DNA of 64,000 nucleotides, from the NCBI RefSeq assembly GCF_005221385.1, contig NZ_CP039905.1, positions 124,001 to 188,000 of the forward strand, given 5' to 3'. Source of the DNA: Agrobacterium tumefaciens. GTDB lineage: Bacteria > Pseudomonadota > Alphaproteobacteria > Rhizobiales > Rhizobiaceae. A program made the position numbers and the translations under genes. The notes under the pieces were generated by a model. It did no database searches. It was not told the origin of the DNA and was given only the letters and a program-made list of their open reading frames with translations. Shown one piece after another: positions 56,886-64,000 of the stretch. Numbering within the stretch: the stretch's first letter is position 1; every line of letters starts with the position of its first letter.

Positions 56886-56936
56886 GCTTTCGGGATCCTT
56901 TTTTGACTGCTTGTTGAGTGCGATCTATCGACAGCG

Positions 56937-57968
56937 CTACCGATGTCCCCCCAACCATGGCGGTGGATCGCTGGCGGGGAATGAGTCGATGCCCGCGCGC
57001 TCCACTGCATCGAGCGGCTCCGGAGGACGGCGGTGGCGGATCTGATCCGACCCTGCCGCCGTGTCCGTCCGGAGATGCGCGGCAATAAGCGGCGCAAGCT
57101 CAATACGGTTGCTGGCGTGGACAACGGAGTCGGTCGAAACGATGCGACCGCAGAGCGGGGCAAGCTGTTGATACGAATCGCCCGCGAAGATGCCATGCAC
57201 GACAGCGACGTCAGGCGGAGCCAGACCTTGCAGTCGCAACTTCCTCGCCGCTTCGATAAGAGTATGGCCTGATGAGGCGATGTCATCCACGAGTACAGGC
57301 TGACGATCGTGCCAGGCGGAGAGATCGGGAAGTTCGATTTCGACGTCGCGATCGCCGTGTCGGACTTTCCTCAGGACCGCATGTGGCGCATCGATGCGCT
57401 TCGCGATGGCCGAGACCCACTGCTCGCTTTCCTCATCAGGGCCGATAAGCAGTGAGGCCTTGACCTCCGACCCTATCCAGTCGGCAAGGAGCGGGGCCGC
57501 ATGAAGCGTCGCTGTCGGAATGGAATAGATCGCCGAAAGTGTTGGATGGCGATGCAAGTGCGGGTCGACGGTAATCAGGCGATCGAAGGTTGCCGATACG
57601 AGTCTTGCGAATGTGCGGGACGTGACCGCCTCGCCCGGTCGAAAGCGCCGATCTTGCCGCATATAGGCGAGGTACGGGGCGATCAGCGTTACCTCTCTGG
57701 CGCCCAGTGATCGTACGGCGTCGGCGGCGAAGACCAGCCGCAGAAAGCCTTCATCGGGGTGAGACAGGGTGCTGACCAAAATGACCGCTTTGTCGGTCAC
57801 GTCGCACAGGATGCGGAGATAGCTTTCGCCGTCGGGGAAATTCCGGGTTTCGAGGTTGCCGAGCGGCCAACCGCCCTCGCTGGCGAGGCGCTGGGCAAAG
57901 GCGTCGTTTCCCGGACGGGGAAGGATCACATGGCTCGAAGCGTGGTTCGTCGTATCCATGTGGGTCAT
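56937..57968 (-). CDS. prs: Ribose-phosphate pyrophosphokinase-like protein
   Basis: A 343-residue PRPP-synthetase family protein. Visible are the N-terminal NFPDGESYLRI motif, AVILVSTLSHPDEGFLRL, APYLAYMRQDRRFRPGEAVT, the catalytic loop region HAVLRKVRHGDRDVE and the PRPP loop LVDDIASSGHTLIEAARKL. It is longer than housekeeping Prs, with a Pro-rich C-terminal extension, and more like the archaeal/plasmid-type branch. It overlaps the copper ATPase stop as ATGA. In this operon it may link ribose-5-phosphate, PRPP and AMP pools rather than serve biosynthesis. Confidence 0.9.
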   Translation of the reverse strand: MTHMDTTNHASSHVILPRPGNDAFAQRLASEGGWPLGNLETRNFPDGESYLRILCDVTDKAVILVSTLSHPDEGFLRLVFAADAVRSLGAREVTLIAPYLAYMRQDRRFRPGEAVTSRTFARLVSATFDRLITVDPHLHRHPTLSAIYSIPTATLHAAPLLADWIGSEVKASLLIGPDEESEQWVSAIAKRIDAPHAVLRKVRHGDRDVEIELPDLSAWHDRQPVLVDDIASSGHTLIEAARKLRLQGLAPPDVAVVHGIFAGDSYQQLAPLCGRIVSTDSVVHASNRIELAPLIAAHLRTDTAAGSDQIRHRRPPEPLDAVERAGIDSFPASDPPPWLGGHR

Positions 57969-60073
57969 CCGTTCCTGCGGTAGCGGCGCAGGAACTGCGC
58001 GTTGATGGCGACGATGATGGTGCTGGCCGACATGAAGACCGCAGCTACGGCCGGCGTCATCAGGAAGCCGGTCCCGAAGGTGATGCCGGCGGCCATGGGG
58101 ATCGCCACGGTATTGTAGGCAGTCGCCCAGATCAGATTCTGGACCATCTTACGGTAGGTCGCGCGCGAGAGACCGAGAATGGCCGCCACATCGCGCGGAT
58201 CGCTTTTGACGAGGACCACATCGGCGGATTCCACGGCGACATCCGTACCAGCGCCGATGGCGACGCCGAGATCGGCCTGGACAAGAGCTGGCGCATCGTT
58301 GACGCCATCGCCCACCATCGCCACCGAAAGGCCACGCGATTGCAATTCCTTGATCTTGTCCGACTTCTGATCGGGAAGCACCTCGGCGAAATATTCGGAG
58401 ATGCCGAGTTCCCTGGATACCGATTCCGCAACGCCCTTCGCATCGCCCGTCAGCATCACCGACTTTATGCCAAGGCGATTCAGTTCGGCGATGGCTTCTC
58501 TCGATTCGCTACGCACGATGTCGGCAAGCGCGAAGAGCGCGCGCGGCGCGCCATCGCGGACAAGTACAACCACCGTCTTGCCGTCTGCTTCCAGCTCCTT
58601 GAGCTTCGGATGATCGATCGGGCTGCCTTGCCGAGCGAGATGGCCGGGGCTGACGATCCGAAGCTCCTCGCCGTCAACCTTGGCGGTAATGCCTTCGCCG
58701 GTGATATTGCTGACCTCGGTGGCCTTGGGGATCGCGATGCCGCGCTTCTTGGCTTCAGCGACGATGCCATGTGCAATTGGGTGTTCCGACTGACTCTCCG
58801 CTGCGGCGGCGAACGCCAATTCCTGGCTTTCGTCGCCAGCGGACAGAAGGACAATATCGCTGACGCCGAAACGTCCTTCCGTCAGCGTCCCTGTCTTGTC
58901 GAAGACCGTTGCATCAAGATTGCGCGCGCGCTCGAAAGCGGCCCGGTCGCGGATCAACAGACCGTTGCTCGCGCTCAGCGATGTGCTGACGGCCACCACC
59001 AGGGGCACGGCGAGGCCGAGTGCATGCGGGCAGGCCACGACCATGACCGTCACCATGCGCTCCAGAGCGAACTCCAGGGGCGATCCGAGAACGATCCACC
59101 AGACGAAAAGCGTCCCGAAGCCGACGACGAGGGCGATATAGGTGAGCCAGGCGGCTGCCCGGTTGGCGAGGTCCTGGGTCTTGGAACGGGTCGCCTGCGC
59201 CTTCTTTACGAGGTCGATGACCTGAGACAGATAGGTCGCGTCCCCCGTCGCCGTCACCTTGATCGTCACGGCATTGGCGCCGTTGATCGCCCCGCCGATG
59301 GCTGGCGCGCCGACGGTCTTGGAAACAGGCCGCGATTCGCCTGTCAGCATCGCCTCGTTGAAGGCGGACGATCCCTCGATGATCTCGCCATCGACCGGCA
59401 CCTTCGCGCCCGGCCGGACGATGACGCGGTCGCCGGGCTGGAGGGCGGAGATCGCTACTTCATGCGTCGAGCCGTCCGCATCGATCCGCGTCGCGCTGTC
59501 TGGAAGCAGGCGCACCAGTTCCTCCAGCGCGCGGGAAGCCCCCATGACGGAACGCATCTCCACCCAGTGGCCGAGCAGCATGATGGCGATGAGCGTCACC
59601 AATTCCCAATAGAAGGCTTCGCCGGGGAACCCGAAGGTGACCGCCGCCGAGAAGAAATAGGCGGCCGAGATCGCGAGCGCGATCAGCGTCATCATGCCGG
59701 GCTGGCCCTTGCGCAGCTCCGAGGTGAAGCCGGTCAGGAACGGCCAGCCGCCATAGACGTAGGCGATGGTCGAGAGGACGAAGAGCACGAGACCGTCGCC
59801 CGGAAACGACAATAGCTCGGTCAGGCCGAGCCAATGGCGGATCATCGGAGACAGAAGCAGGACGGGCGGCGTGAGAATGAGCGAAACCCAGAAGCGGCGG
59901 CGAAAGTCGGCGACCATCTCCGCATGATCGTGTCCGCCGTGCCCGGTATGTTCGGCATGGGTTGAGCCGGCTGCCGAGACGATGCTTGCGGCCGCGTGGT
60001 CGTGGTGCGGACCGTTGGCAGCCGTCCGATGATGTGCGTGGTGGTTGCCGTGTTGGCTATGCGATGAGCTCAT
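57965..60073 (-). CDS. copB: CPH-type P1B copper-exporting ATPase (CopB-like)
   Basis: A 702-residue P-type ATPase. The N-terminus is His-rich ([20 protein letters not shown]) with no Cys HMA domain. The transmembrane metal site is [14 protein letters not shown], the CPH signature of P1B-3 pumps (Cu, possibly Ag). The actuator TGES ([10 protein letters not shown]), phosphorylated Asp in [12 protein letters not shown] motif SEHPIAHG and hinge [14 protein letters not shown] are intact. The start at 60073 is preceded by AAGGAC and skips an upstream frame without ATPase homology. It heads the six-gene operon, with a Fnr/FixK box about 130 bp upstream. Confidence 0.93.
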   Translation of the reverse strand: MSSSHSQHGNHHAHHRTAANGPHHDHAAASIVSAAGSTHAEHTGHGGHDHAEMVADFRRRFWVSLILTPPVLLLSPMIRHWLGLTELLSFPGDGLVLFVLSTIAYVYGGWPFLTGFTSELRKGQPGMMTLIALAISAAYFFSAAVTFGFPGEAFYWELVTLIAIMLLGHWVEMRSVMGASRALEELVRLLPDSATRIDADGSTHEVAISALQPGDRVIVRPGAKVPVDGEIIEGSSAFNEAMLTGESRPVSKTVGAPAIGGAINGANAVTIKVTATGDATYLSQVIDLVKKAQATRSKTQDLANRAAAWLTYIALVVGFGTLFVWWIVLGSPLEFALERMVTVMVVACPHALGLAVPLVVAVSTSLSASNGLLIRDRAAFERARNLDATVFDKTGTLTEGRFGVSDIVLLSAGDESQELAFAAAAESQSEHPIAHGIVAEAKKRGIAIPKATEVSNITGEGITAKVDGEELRIVSPGHLARQGSPIDHPKLKELEADGKTVVVLVRDGAPRALFALADIVRSESREAIAELNRLGIKSVMLTGDAKGVAESVSRELGISEYFAEVLPDQKSDKIKELQSRGLSVAMVGDGVNDAPALVQADLGVAIGAGTDVAVESADVVLVKSDPRDVAAILGLSRATYRKMVQNLIWATAYNTVAIPMAAGITFGTGFLMTPAVAAVFMSASTIIVAINAQFLRRYRRNG

Positions 60074-60202
60074 TCGATGTTGTCCTTCACTGGCCATTGG
60101 CGATAACTCGGAATGCAGGCCATTCTTGTTCCGTGACACTGGCCAGTTCTCGGCAGGGCAGAATCTTCGGTGCAAAGGTCTTCGGTCCGACGTTCCGAAT
60201 CT

Positions 60203-60216
60203 TTGATCCAGATTAA
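60203..60216 (-). promoter_or_regulatory. Fnr/FixK-type box upstream of the copper ATPase operon
   Basis: TTGAT-CCAG-ATTAA on the plus strand matches the TTGAT-N4-ATCAA consensus at nine of ten positions. It lies about 130 bp before the ATPase start and downstream of the copper chaperone gene. Confidence 0.65.
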
Positions 60217-60305
60217 GTTCTTGCGGCTCGGCTGAGGCGATGGGGCCGCGCCGCCGACCGTTCTTCCCGCTTGTTCGGAAACAGGGCGCTGTGGCGAAAC
60301 GCCTC

Positions 60306-60515
60306 TCACCCCGATGATTCAGGAGTGTCTGCCGGGTAACCTGCTTCTTCGAGAACGGCGACAAGGGCTGCCCTGTCGGCGCTCGTCTCGATCAGGACCT
60401 CGCGTTTGTCAGGATCAGTCTCGATCCGGGCCATCCCGTCGACGCTCAAAAGCGCCTTGGTCACTGATTTTGCGCAGCCGCCGCATGTCATGTTCGGGAC
60501 CTGGAAGCGAAGCAT
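60306..60515 (-). CDS. copZ: CopZ-like copper chaperone (HMA domain)
   Basis: A 69-residue single heavy-metal-associated domain. It has the metal motif VPNMTCGGCAKSVTKAL and ends with a typical strand/helix (ALVAVLEEAGYPAD). It binds Cu(I) in the cytoplasm and delivers it to exporters or regulators. GAGGAGG precedes the ATG. It has its own MerR-type promoter upstream (60576-60546) and precedes the ATPase on the same strand by 230 bp. Confidence 0.93.
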   Translation of the reverse strand: MLRFQVPNMTCGGCAKSVTKALLSVDGMARIETDPDKREVLIETSADRAALVAVLEEAGYPADTPESSG

Positions 60516-60545
60516 AGGGACCTCCTCTGTTGTTCGCGTCCAAGG

Positions 60546-60576
60546 AGATTGGGGCTTCCAACGATGGTAAGGTCAA
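60546..60576 (-). promoter_or_regulatory. CueR-like operator-promoter of copZ
   Basis: On the minus strand: -35 TTGACC (60576-60571), a 19-bp spacer with the partial dyad CTTACCATCGTTGGAAG overlapping the -35, and -10 CAATCT (60551-60546). It shares CCATCGTTGGAA with the divergent promoter for the glutaredoxin gene. Confidence 0.7.
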
Positions 60577-60592
60577 CCCTTAATAAATCTTC

Positions 60593-60623
60593 TTGACCCT
60601 GCCATCGTTGGAAACCGCAAGCT
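60593..60623 (+). promoter_or_regulatory. CueR-like operator-promoter of the glutaredoxin-reductase pair
   Basis: On the plus strand: -35 TTGACC (60593-60598), a 19-bp spacer holding CTGCCATCGTTGGAAACCG, and -10 CAAGCT (60618-60623). Near mirror image of the copZ promoter, 16 bases away. Confidence 0.65.
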
Positions 60624-60658
60624 GGATGAAGAACTGTCAAATCGAAAGGAGACGACAG

Positions 60659-60925
60659 ATGAAGCATTCCAGCACAAACAGCGTCATCATCTATACGACA
60701 CCCACTTGCCCGGACTGCCGGGCGCTCAAGACCTGGCTCAAAGAACAAGACATCACGTTCCAGGAGCGCGATCTGACCGATCCATCAGTGATGGAGGAAG
60801 CGAAAGCGCGAACCGGGGTGCGGGTCGCACCGATAACCATCGTCGGGTCGCAGATCTTCTACGGGACGTTTGCGAGCCAGAAGCCCGGACTCATGGCCGC
60901 CCTCGACTTGTCGACGCCCGCATGA
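60659..60925 (+). CDS. Glutaredoxin-family protein
   Basis: An 88-residue thioredoxin-fold protein with the active site CPDC in YTTPTCPDCRALKTWL, then GVRVAPITIVGSQIFYGTF (cis-Pro and the glutathione-site region). AAAGGAG precedes the ATG at 60659. Its stop overlaps the reductase start as ATGA. With the copper-responsive promoter next to copZ, it likely protects or repairs thiols under copper stress. Confidence 0.9.
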   Translation: MKHSSTNSVIIYTTPTCPDCRALKTWLKEQDITFQERDLTDPSVMEEAKARTGVRVAPITIVGSQIFYGTFASQKPGLMAALDLSTPA

Positions 60926-61971
60926 GTGATATGGTCATGAACAGCAAACGAGTGGACCTGCCGCAGGCTGGAGCCAGCATCGAAGTCGCGCTAGGCCAGA
61001 CGATACTCGAGGCCGCGCTTGCAAGCGGCATCGCCTATCCGCACGGCTGCCGATCCGGACGCTGCGGGTCATGTAAATCCCGCCTCAACTCCGGCGAGGT
61101 CGACCTTCGGGAGCATTCGCGTTTCGCGCTCTCCGTCGAGGAGAAAGCTGAGGGGCTGATACTCGCCTGCCGGGCAATCCCCAAAACCGACGCCACCGTT
61201 ACATGGCTGGGTGGTGCGGACGAGCTGGCCGACCATCCACGTCGACGCCTCCAGTGTAGCGTTGTTGGCATTGAGGATGTCACCCACGATATCAAAATTG
61301 TCCGGGTTCGCCCGAAAGACGGTCGGCCTGCCTCCTTTACGGCCGGCCAGTTCGCGCGCGTGACATTTCCGGCCACGCCGACACGAGATTATTCGATGGC
61401 GAACCCGCCGGGCGCCGACGAGCTGGAATTTCACATTCGTCGCGTGCCGGATGGCGTGGCCTCTAACCTCATTCATTCAGTGCTCGATCTCGGGGACCCG
61501 GTCATGGTCGAGGGGCCTTTCGGCTCGTCCTTTCTGCGCGAGAAGCATGCCGGCCCAATTCTCTGTGTGGCGGGCGGATCGGGCCTCGCCCCGATCAAGT
61601 CGATCGTTGAAACCGCGCTGGCACGGGGGATGAGACAACCCATTCACGTCTATTTCGGGGTGCGGACGGAAAACGATCTGTATCTCGTCGACCACTTTGA
61701 GGGTCTCGCGTCCATCCACGGAAATCTGGCATTTACCCCTGTTCTGTCCGACCAGGCGTCGGGCACGGCTTTGCGAACCGGTTATGTCGATGCTGTGGTC
61801 GCAAAGGATCTGCCAGATCTCGACGGCTGGAAGGCATATATCGCCGGGCCGCCACCGATGGTGGAGGCCGTCATGGTGGTTGCCACCAACCGGAGGCTCC
61901 GCGTCGAGGATATGCACGCCGACGTATTCTTCACGCCCGATGAGCCGCTCGCAAGCGCTGCGGCAGGGTGA
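60922..61971 (+). CDS. 2Fe-2S ferredoxin/FAD/NAD(P) oxidoreductase
   Basis: A 349-residue electron-transfer flavoprotein. A plant-type [2Fe-2S] domain comes first (CRSGRCGSCKSRLNSGEV with a distal Cys in LILACRAIP). A ferredoxin-reductase FAD domain (RDYSMANPPGADELEFHIRR) and an NAD(P) domain (ILCVAGGSGLAPIKSI, AYIAGPPPMVEAV) follow. It resembles reductase components of aromatic dioxygenases (NdoR-like), but no oxygenase is nearby. It is translationally coupled to the glutaredoxin and may supply reducing power in copper or oxygen stress. The partner is unknown. Confidence 0.9.
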   Translation: MSDMVMNSKRVDLPQAGASIEVALGQTILEAALASGIAYPHGCRSGRCGSCKSRLNSGEVDLREHSRFALSVEEKAEGLILACRAIPKTDATVTWLGGADELADHPRRRLQCSVVGIEDVTHDIKIVRVRPKDGRPASFTAGQFARVTFPATPTRDYSMANPPGADELEFHIRRVPDGVASNLIHSVLDLGDPVMVEGPFGSSFLREKHAGPILCVAGGSGLAPIKSIVETALARGMRQPIHVYFGVRTENDLYLVDHFEGLASIHGNLAFTPVLSDQASGTALRTGYVDAVVAKDLPDLDGWKAYIAGPPPMVEAVMVVATNRRLRVEDMHADVFFTPDEPLASAAAG

Positions 61972-62166
61972 AGAACGACCGGCGTTCGGGATCGCTACAG
62001 ACGATTTCCGGCGGACCGGCGGCTTGTGCGCATGAGATCGAGCGGAAGACGCCCGCCTTCAGGCGGTAACCAATGCCGGACCATCGGCCCTTGCTCCAGT
62101 ATTCACCTGTCGGTCGGGATTGGTCACCGCGATAACGCGCATCCGGCTGTCGCATGGCGGACCGGC

Positions 62167-63099
62167 CTATGTGGTCCGCCTTCGATCATCTGATCGCGAA
62201 GAGTTTTGATCGAGCCACGCCTTCGCGATCTCCACATCCACTCCCGCGACCTCGATCAACTTATCCGGATTGAGGATTCGAAGACGCCGGTATTGAAATT
62301 GAACGATTCCCTCCTTCCGCAGGGAACTGAGGACACGGTTGACATGAACGAATGTCAGGCCCGTCGCATCGCCGATCTGTTCTTGAGTTAGGGGAAGCGC
62401 CATCTCTTCGATGCGGTTGCCGGGCCATTGCGCCCGATATCGCGTGAACAGCTCCAGCAGGAGATGGGCGACGCGCTCTCGTGCCGAGCGACGCCCGATA
62501 CTCGTCAGGTGATCGAAGGCAAGATCGCGTTCGCGCGCTACAGATTGCGCGAGTCTCAAGCCGATTTCCGGGTCTTCCCGCAGGCGCGATTTCAGAACGG
62601 ACATCGGAACGACGGAAACGACTACGTCCGTCAGGGCCTGCGCGCCGACGTTTGAGGGCATGTGACCGGACGAGAGCACCCCCAGCACTGCGCCTGGCAA
62701 TGCGAAATGCACGATCTGTCGCCGGCCATCGGGAAGCAAGGAATATACCGCTATCCAACCGTCAAGAAGGTTGAACAAAGAACCGGTAGTGGACCCAATA
62801 CCGAGGATTTCGTTGCCTGCGTCGAATTTTCGGTCGCCGGTCCTGAACCCCCGAATGAGGCGGTTTGCATCGATCGGAGGAGACACGGCGCCAAGCGAAG
62901 CAGACGTATGGGTGCCGTGACTTGAGAGCGTCAAAGCCTTCGATGATTGAGGAACAATGGCATTTTCGGCGTTTGAAGCGCCGTCTGCTGGGGGGTTGTT
63001 TGGCAGCAAGCTGCTCCAAGCGCCGTTGATCATGGCCAAATTGGCGCTTTGAAATGATCGGGCGGGCTCGGGGGAGAAAAAAGAGCGATCCAAGTTCAT
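62167..63099 (-). CDS. Crp/Fnr-family transcription regulator
   Basis: A 310-residue regulator. About 90 N-terminal residues show no domain. A cyclic-nucleotide-binding-type sensor follows (LFNLLDGWIAVYSLLPDGRR, VHFALPGAVLGVL) and a Crp winged helix (LPLTQEQIGDATGLTFVHVN, RVLSSLRKEGIVQFQYRRL). It lacks the Cys cluster of FNR, so it does not sense oxygen by an iron-sulfur centre. The recognition helix (VHVNRVLSSLR) differs from the FNR/FixK type, so it may not bind the FixK boxes nearby. GGAGG precedes the ATG at 63099. Its targets probably include this region, which is inference. Confidence 0.88.
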   Translation of the reverse strand: MNLDRSFFSPEPARSFQSANLAMINGAWSSLLPNNPPADGASNAENAIVPQSSKALTLSSHGTHTSASLGAVSPPIDANRLIRGFRTGDRKFDAGNEILGIGSTTGSLFNLLDGWIAVYSLLPDGRRQIVHFALPGAVLGVLSSGHMPSNVGAQALTDVVVSVVPMSVLKSRLREDPEIGLRLAQSVARERDLAFDHLTSIGRRSARERVAHLLLELFTRYRAQWPGNRIEEMALPLTQEQIGDATGLTFVHVNRVLSSLRKEGIVQFQYRRLRILNPDKLIEVAGVDVEIAKAWLDQNSSRSDDRRRTT

Positions 63100-63283
63100 G
63101 TTGCACCTCCGGGGCGCGGAGCCCGTCTCGGTGGCTATCCGAACAGGCAATCAATCCTGACGTGAGGACCTGTGCGCCGACGCAGCTTTGCGCCGGGGAT
63201 CAGGTGGGCGCGAACACGACAAATCTCCAGGAACCAGAGTGTTGATCCAATCTGGCGACAGGGTTTTAGCCGCGGAACGCCGC

Positions 63284-63625
63284 CTAGAGGATTTGATTTC
63301 GGGGTACGGGAGGGTCGCGGCCAAGAATGAACGACCGCAGGCAGGTTTGCCTTGGCGCAAATGATTTGGTGGTCCAGGAACCGATGATGGTGAGTCTGCC
63401 TTGGTAAGTGCATAGCGGTGCAAAGCACGGAGCGCAGATGGCTTTGCAGCAACTGGCGTCGGTCGGGCAGTCTTCCTGGGCCGCTGCAGAGGCCCTGAAC
63501 TCGGCGTTCGCAAGCCGGATTTCGGTGCCGGACGGCGTGAAATCACCGTTATGCGCCATGGCTGGCCCGGCCTGGATCGCCAGAACGAGCATGCAGACCA
63601 TCAGTGCTGCCAAATACCTGAGCAT
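63284..63625 (-). CDS. Small Cys-rich exported protein (family member 3)
   Basis: A 113-residue protein. The signal peptide (ALMVCMLVLAIQAGPAMAHN) is followed by a Cys cluster (CPTDASCCKAICAPCFAPLC) and a tail with GRDPPVPRNQIL. Same plan as the proteins at 48518 and 50449; the tail compares with GRNDRPPISRLL of the first. A perfect Fnr/FixK box lies 91 bases upstream of the ATG at 63625. The start codon is uncertain because GAGGA abuts it; an upstream ATG at 63664 is possible. Function unknown. Confidence 0.65.
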   Translation of the reverse strand: MLRYLAALMVCMLVLAIQAGPAMAHNGDFTPSGTEIRLANAEFRASAAAQEDCPTDASCCKAICAPCFAPLCTYQGRLTIIGSWTTKSFAPRQTCLRSFILGRDPPVPRNQIL

Positions 63626-63715
63626 TCCTCGATTCCGCAATCGAACGGCTCGCCCTTTCAACATAGAGCGAATACCCCGATCCGGAACACATACTATATG
63701 TACAGCCACCTCAAA

Positions 63716-63729
63716 TTGATTCAGATCAA
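63716..63729 (-). promoter_or_regulatory. Perfect Fnr/FixK box upstream of the Cys-rich protein gene
   Basis: TTGAT-TCAG-ATCAA fits the Fnr/FixK consensus at all ten positions, starting 91 bases before the 63625 ATG. It could also serve a gene on the plus strand, but none is seen. Confidence 0.8.
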
Positions 63730-63819
63730 GGTCCAGGGCGGAGGTTCGCGGCAGGGTGTCAATTCGTGTCGGGAACGCGACCAATCCGCCGGGACGAGGG
63801 TCGATGTGCTTGATCGAGG

Positions 63820-63999
63820 TTAAAGTGCGGCGCGCAAGGTGATGATTTCGTCACATCCAGAAACTTGTTCCAGCGGGTCACGCATGTCATCGATGGCGCT
63901 GTTGCGGGCAGATCGGAAGACCTGGGTTGCGGTTCTCGTCGCTCGCACTCGACGACGGACGATGCTGAGCCCATTCTTCGCAAAATGCGACGGAATCCT
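63820..63999 (-). CDS. Possible C-terminal end of a gene entering from the right
   Basis: One minus-strand frame is open from the window edge to a TAA at 63822-63820 (59 codons, ending CDEIITLRAAL). The composition is plausible for protein but no family is recognised, and the start lies outside the window. Confidence 0.3.
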   Translation of the reverse strand, partial: RIPSHFAKNGLSIVRRRVRATRTATQVFRSARNSAIDDMRDPLEQVSGCDEIITLRAAL

Positions 64000-64000
64000 G

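Noticed and set aside
58340..59815. A 491-codon plus-strand frame opposite the copper ATPase
   Set aside because: The opposite strand contains every P-type ATPase motif; this frame has no recognisable domain.
63759..63983. Minus-strand 74-codon frame at the right edge
   Set aside because: It overlaps the FixK box region and another open frame, with no signal or domain; the adjacent frame ending at 63820 is the slightly better candidate.

Overview
The window looks like an accessory replicon or genomic island of a Rhizobiaceae-type alphaproteobacterium (Rhizobium/Ensifer/Agrobacterium relatives). It is GC-rich, carries typical rhizobial families (double-PAS soluble chemoreceptors, LuxR-type regulators, FixK/Fnr boxes, alphaproteobacterial mer and copper genes) and is crowded with insertion sequences and clipped gene fragments. 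No tRNA, rRNA, CRISPR array or replication gene was recognised. The organism assignment is inference from gene content.

Layout. 1-1.6 kb: end of a membrane protein gene and an L,D-transpeptidase. 1.7-14.9 kb: a signalling block lying between two inverted ISL3-family copies. It holds two LuxR-type regulators, a cytoplasmic chemoreceptor with CheW, and a three-gene operon of molybdopterin-binding periplasmic protein, hybrid histidine kinase and HD-GYP response regulator. An IS21 element has been invaded by the second ISL3 copy. 14.9-24.6 kb: decay zone with a HigBA toxin-antitoxin pair, remnants of dnaE2, a PAS kinase, a DUF1236 protein, a ParD antitoxin and a Tn3 transposase, and IS6, IS481, IS3 and IS110 elements, several stopped by single in-frame nonsense codons. 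24.6-28.3 kb: divergent GGDEF-EAL protein and a second double-PAS chemoreceptor. 28.7-30.9 kb: an IS3 element and a dihydropyrimidinase fragment.

30,889-42,635 is a complete Tn3-family mercury-resistance transposon, defined by two 38-bp terminal inverted repeats that start GGGGTCGG and end CCCTAAG. It carries tnpA, tnpR, two mer modules (merT-merP-merC; merT-merP-merF-merA-membrane protein-flavin disulfide oxidoreductase), one merR, three MerR-type operator-promoters with 19-bp spacers, and a MerF-like gene followed by a hisI paralogue.

42.6-64 kb is a metal, redox and low-oxygen region. It has a ParDE pair, a signal-less multicopper oxidase with cupredoxin and CusF-like protein, an opposing block of Tat-type multicopper oxidase, two cytochromes c, a beta-propeller protein and small Cys-rich exported proteins. 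Next comes a tightly overlapping operon: CPH-type copper ATPase, PRPP synthetase-like protein, phosphoketolase-like enzyme, beta-CASP nuclease, AMP/thymidine phosphorylase and cytochrome b561. Around it lie a copper chaperone, a glutaredoxin, a 2Fe-2S/flavin reductase and a Crp/Fnr regulator. FixK/Fnr-type boxes lie upstream of the ATPase operon and of two of the Cys-rich exported proteins, suggesting one oxygen-responsive regulon. The most interesting hypothesis is that this operon turns RNA/AMP into ribose phosphates and acetyl phosphate under oxygen or copper stress.
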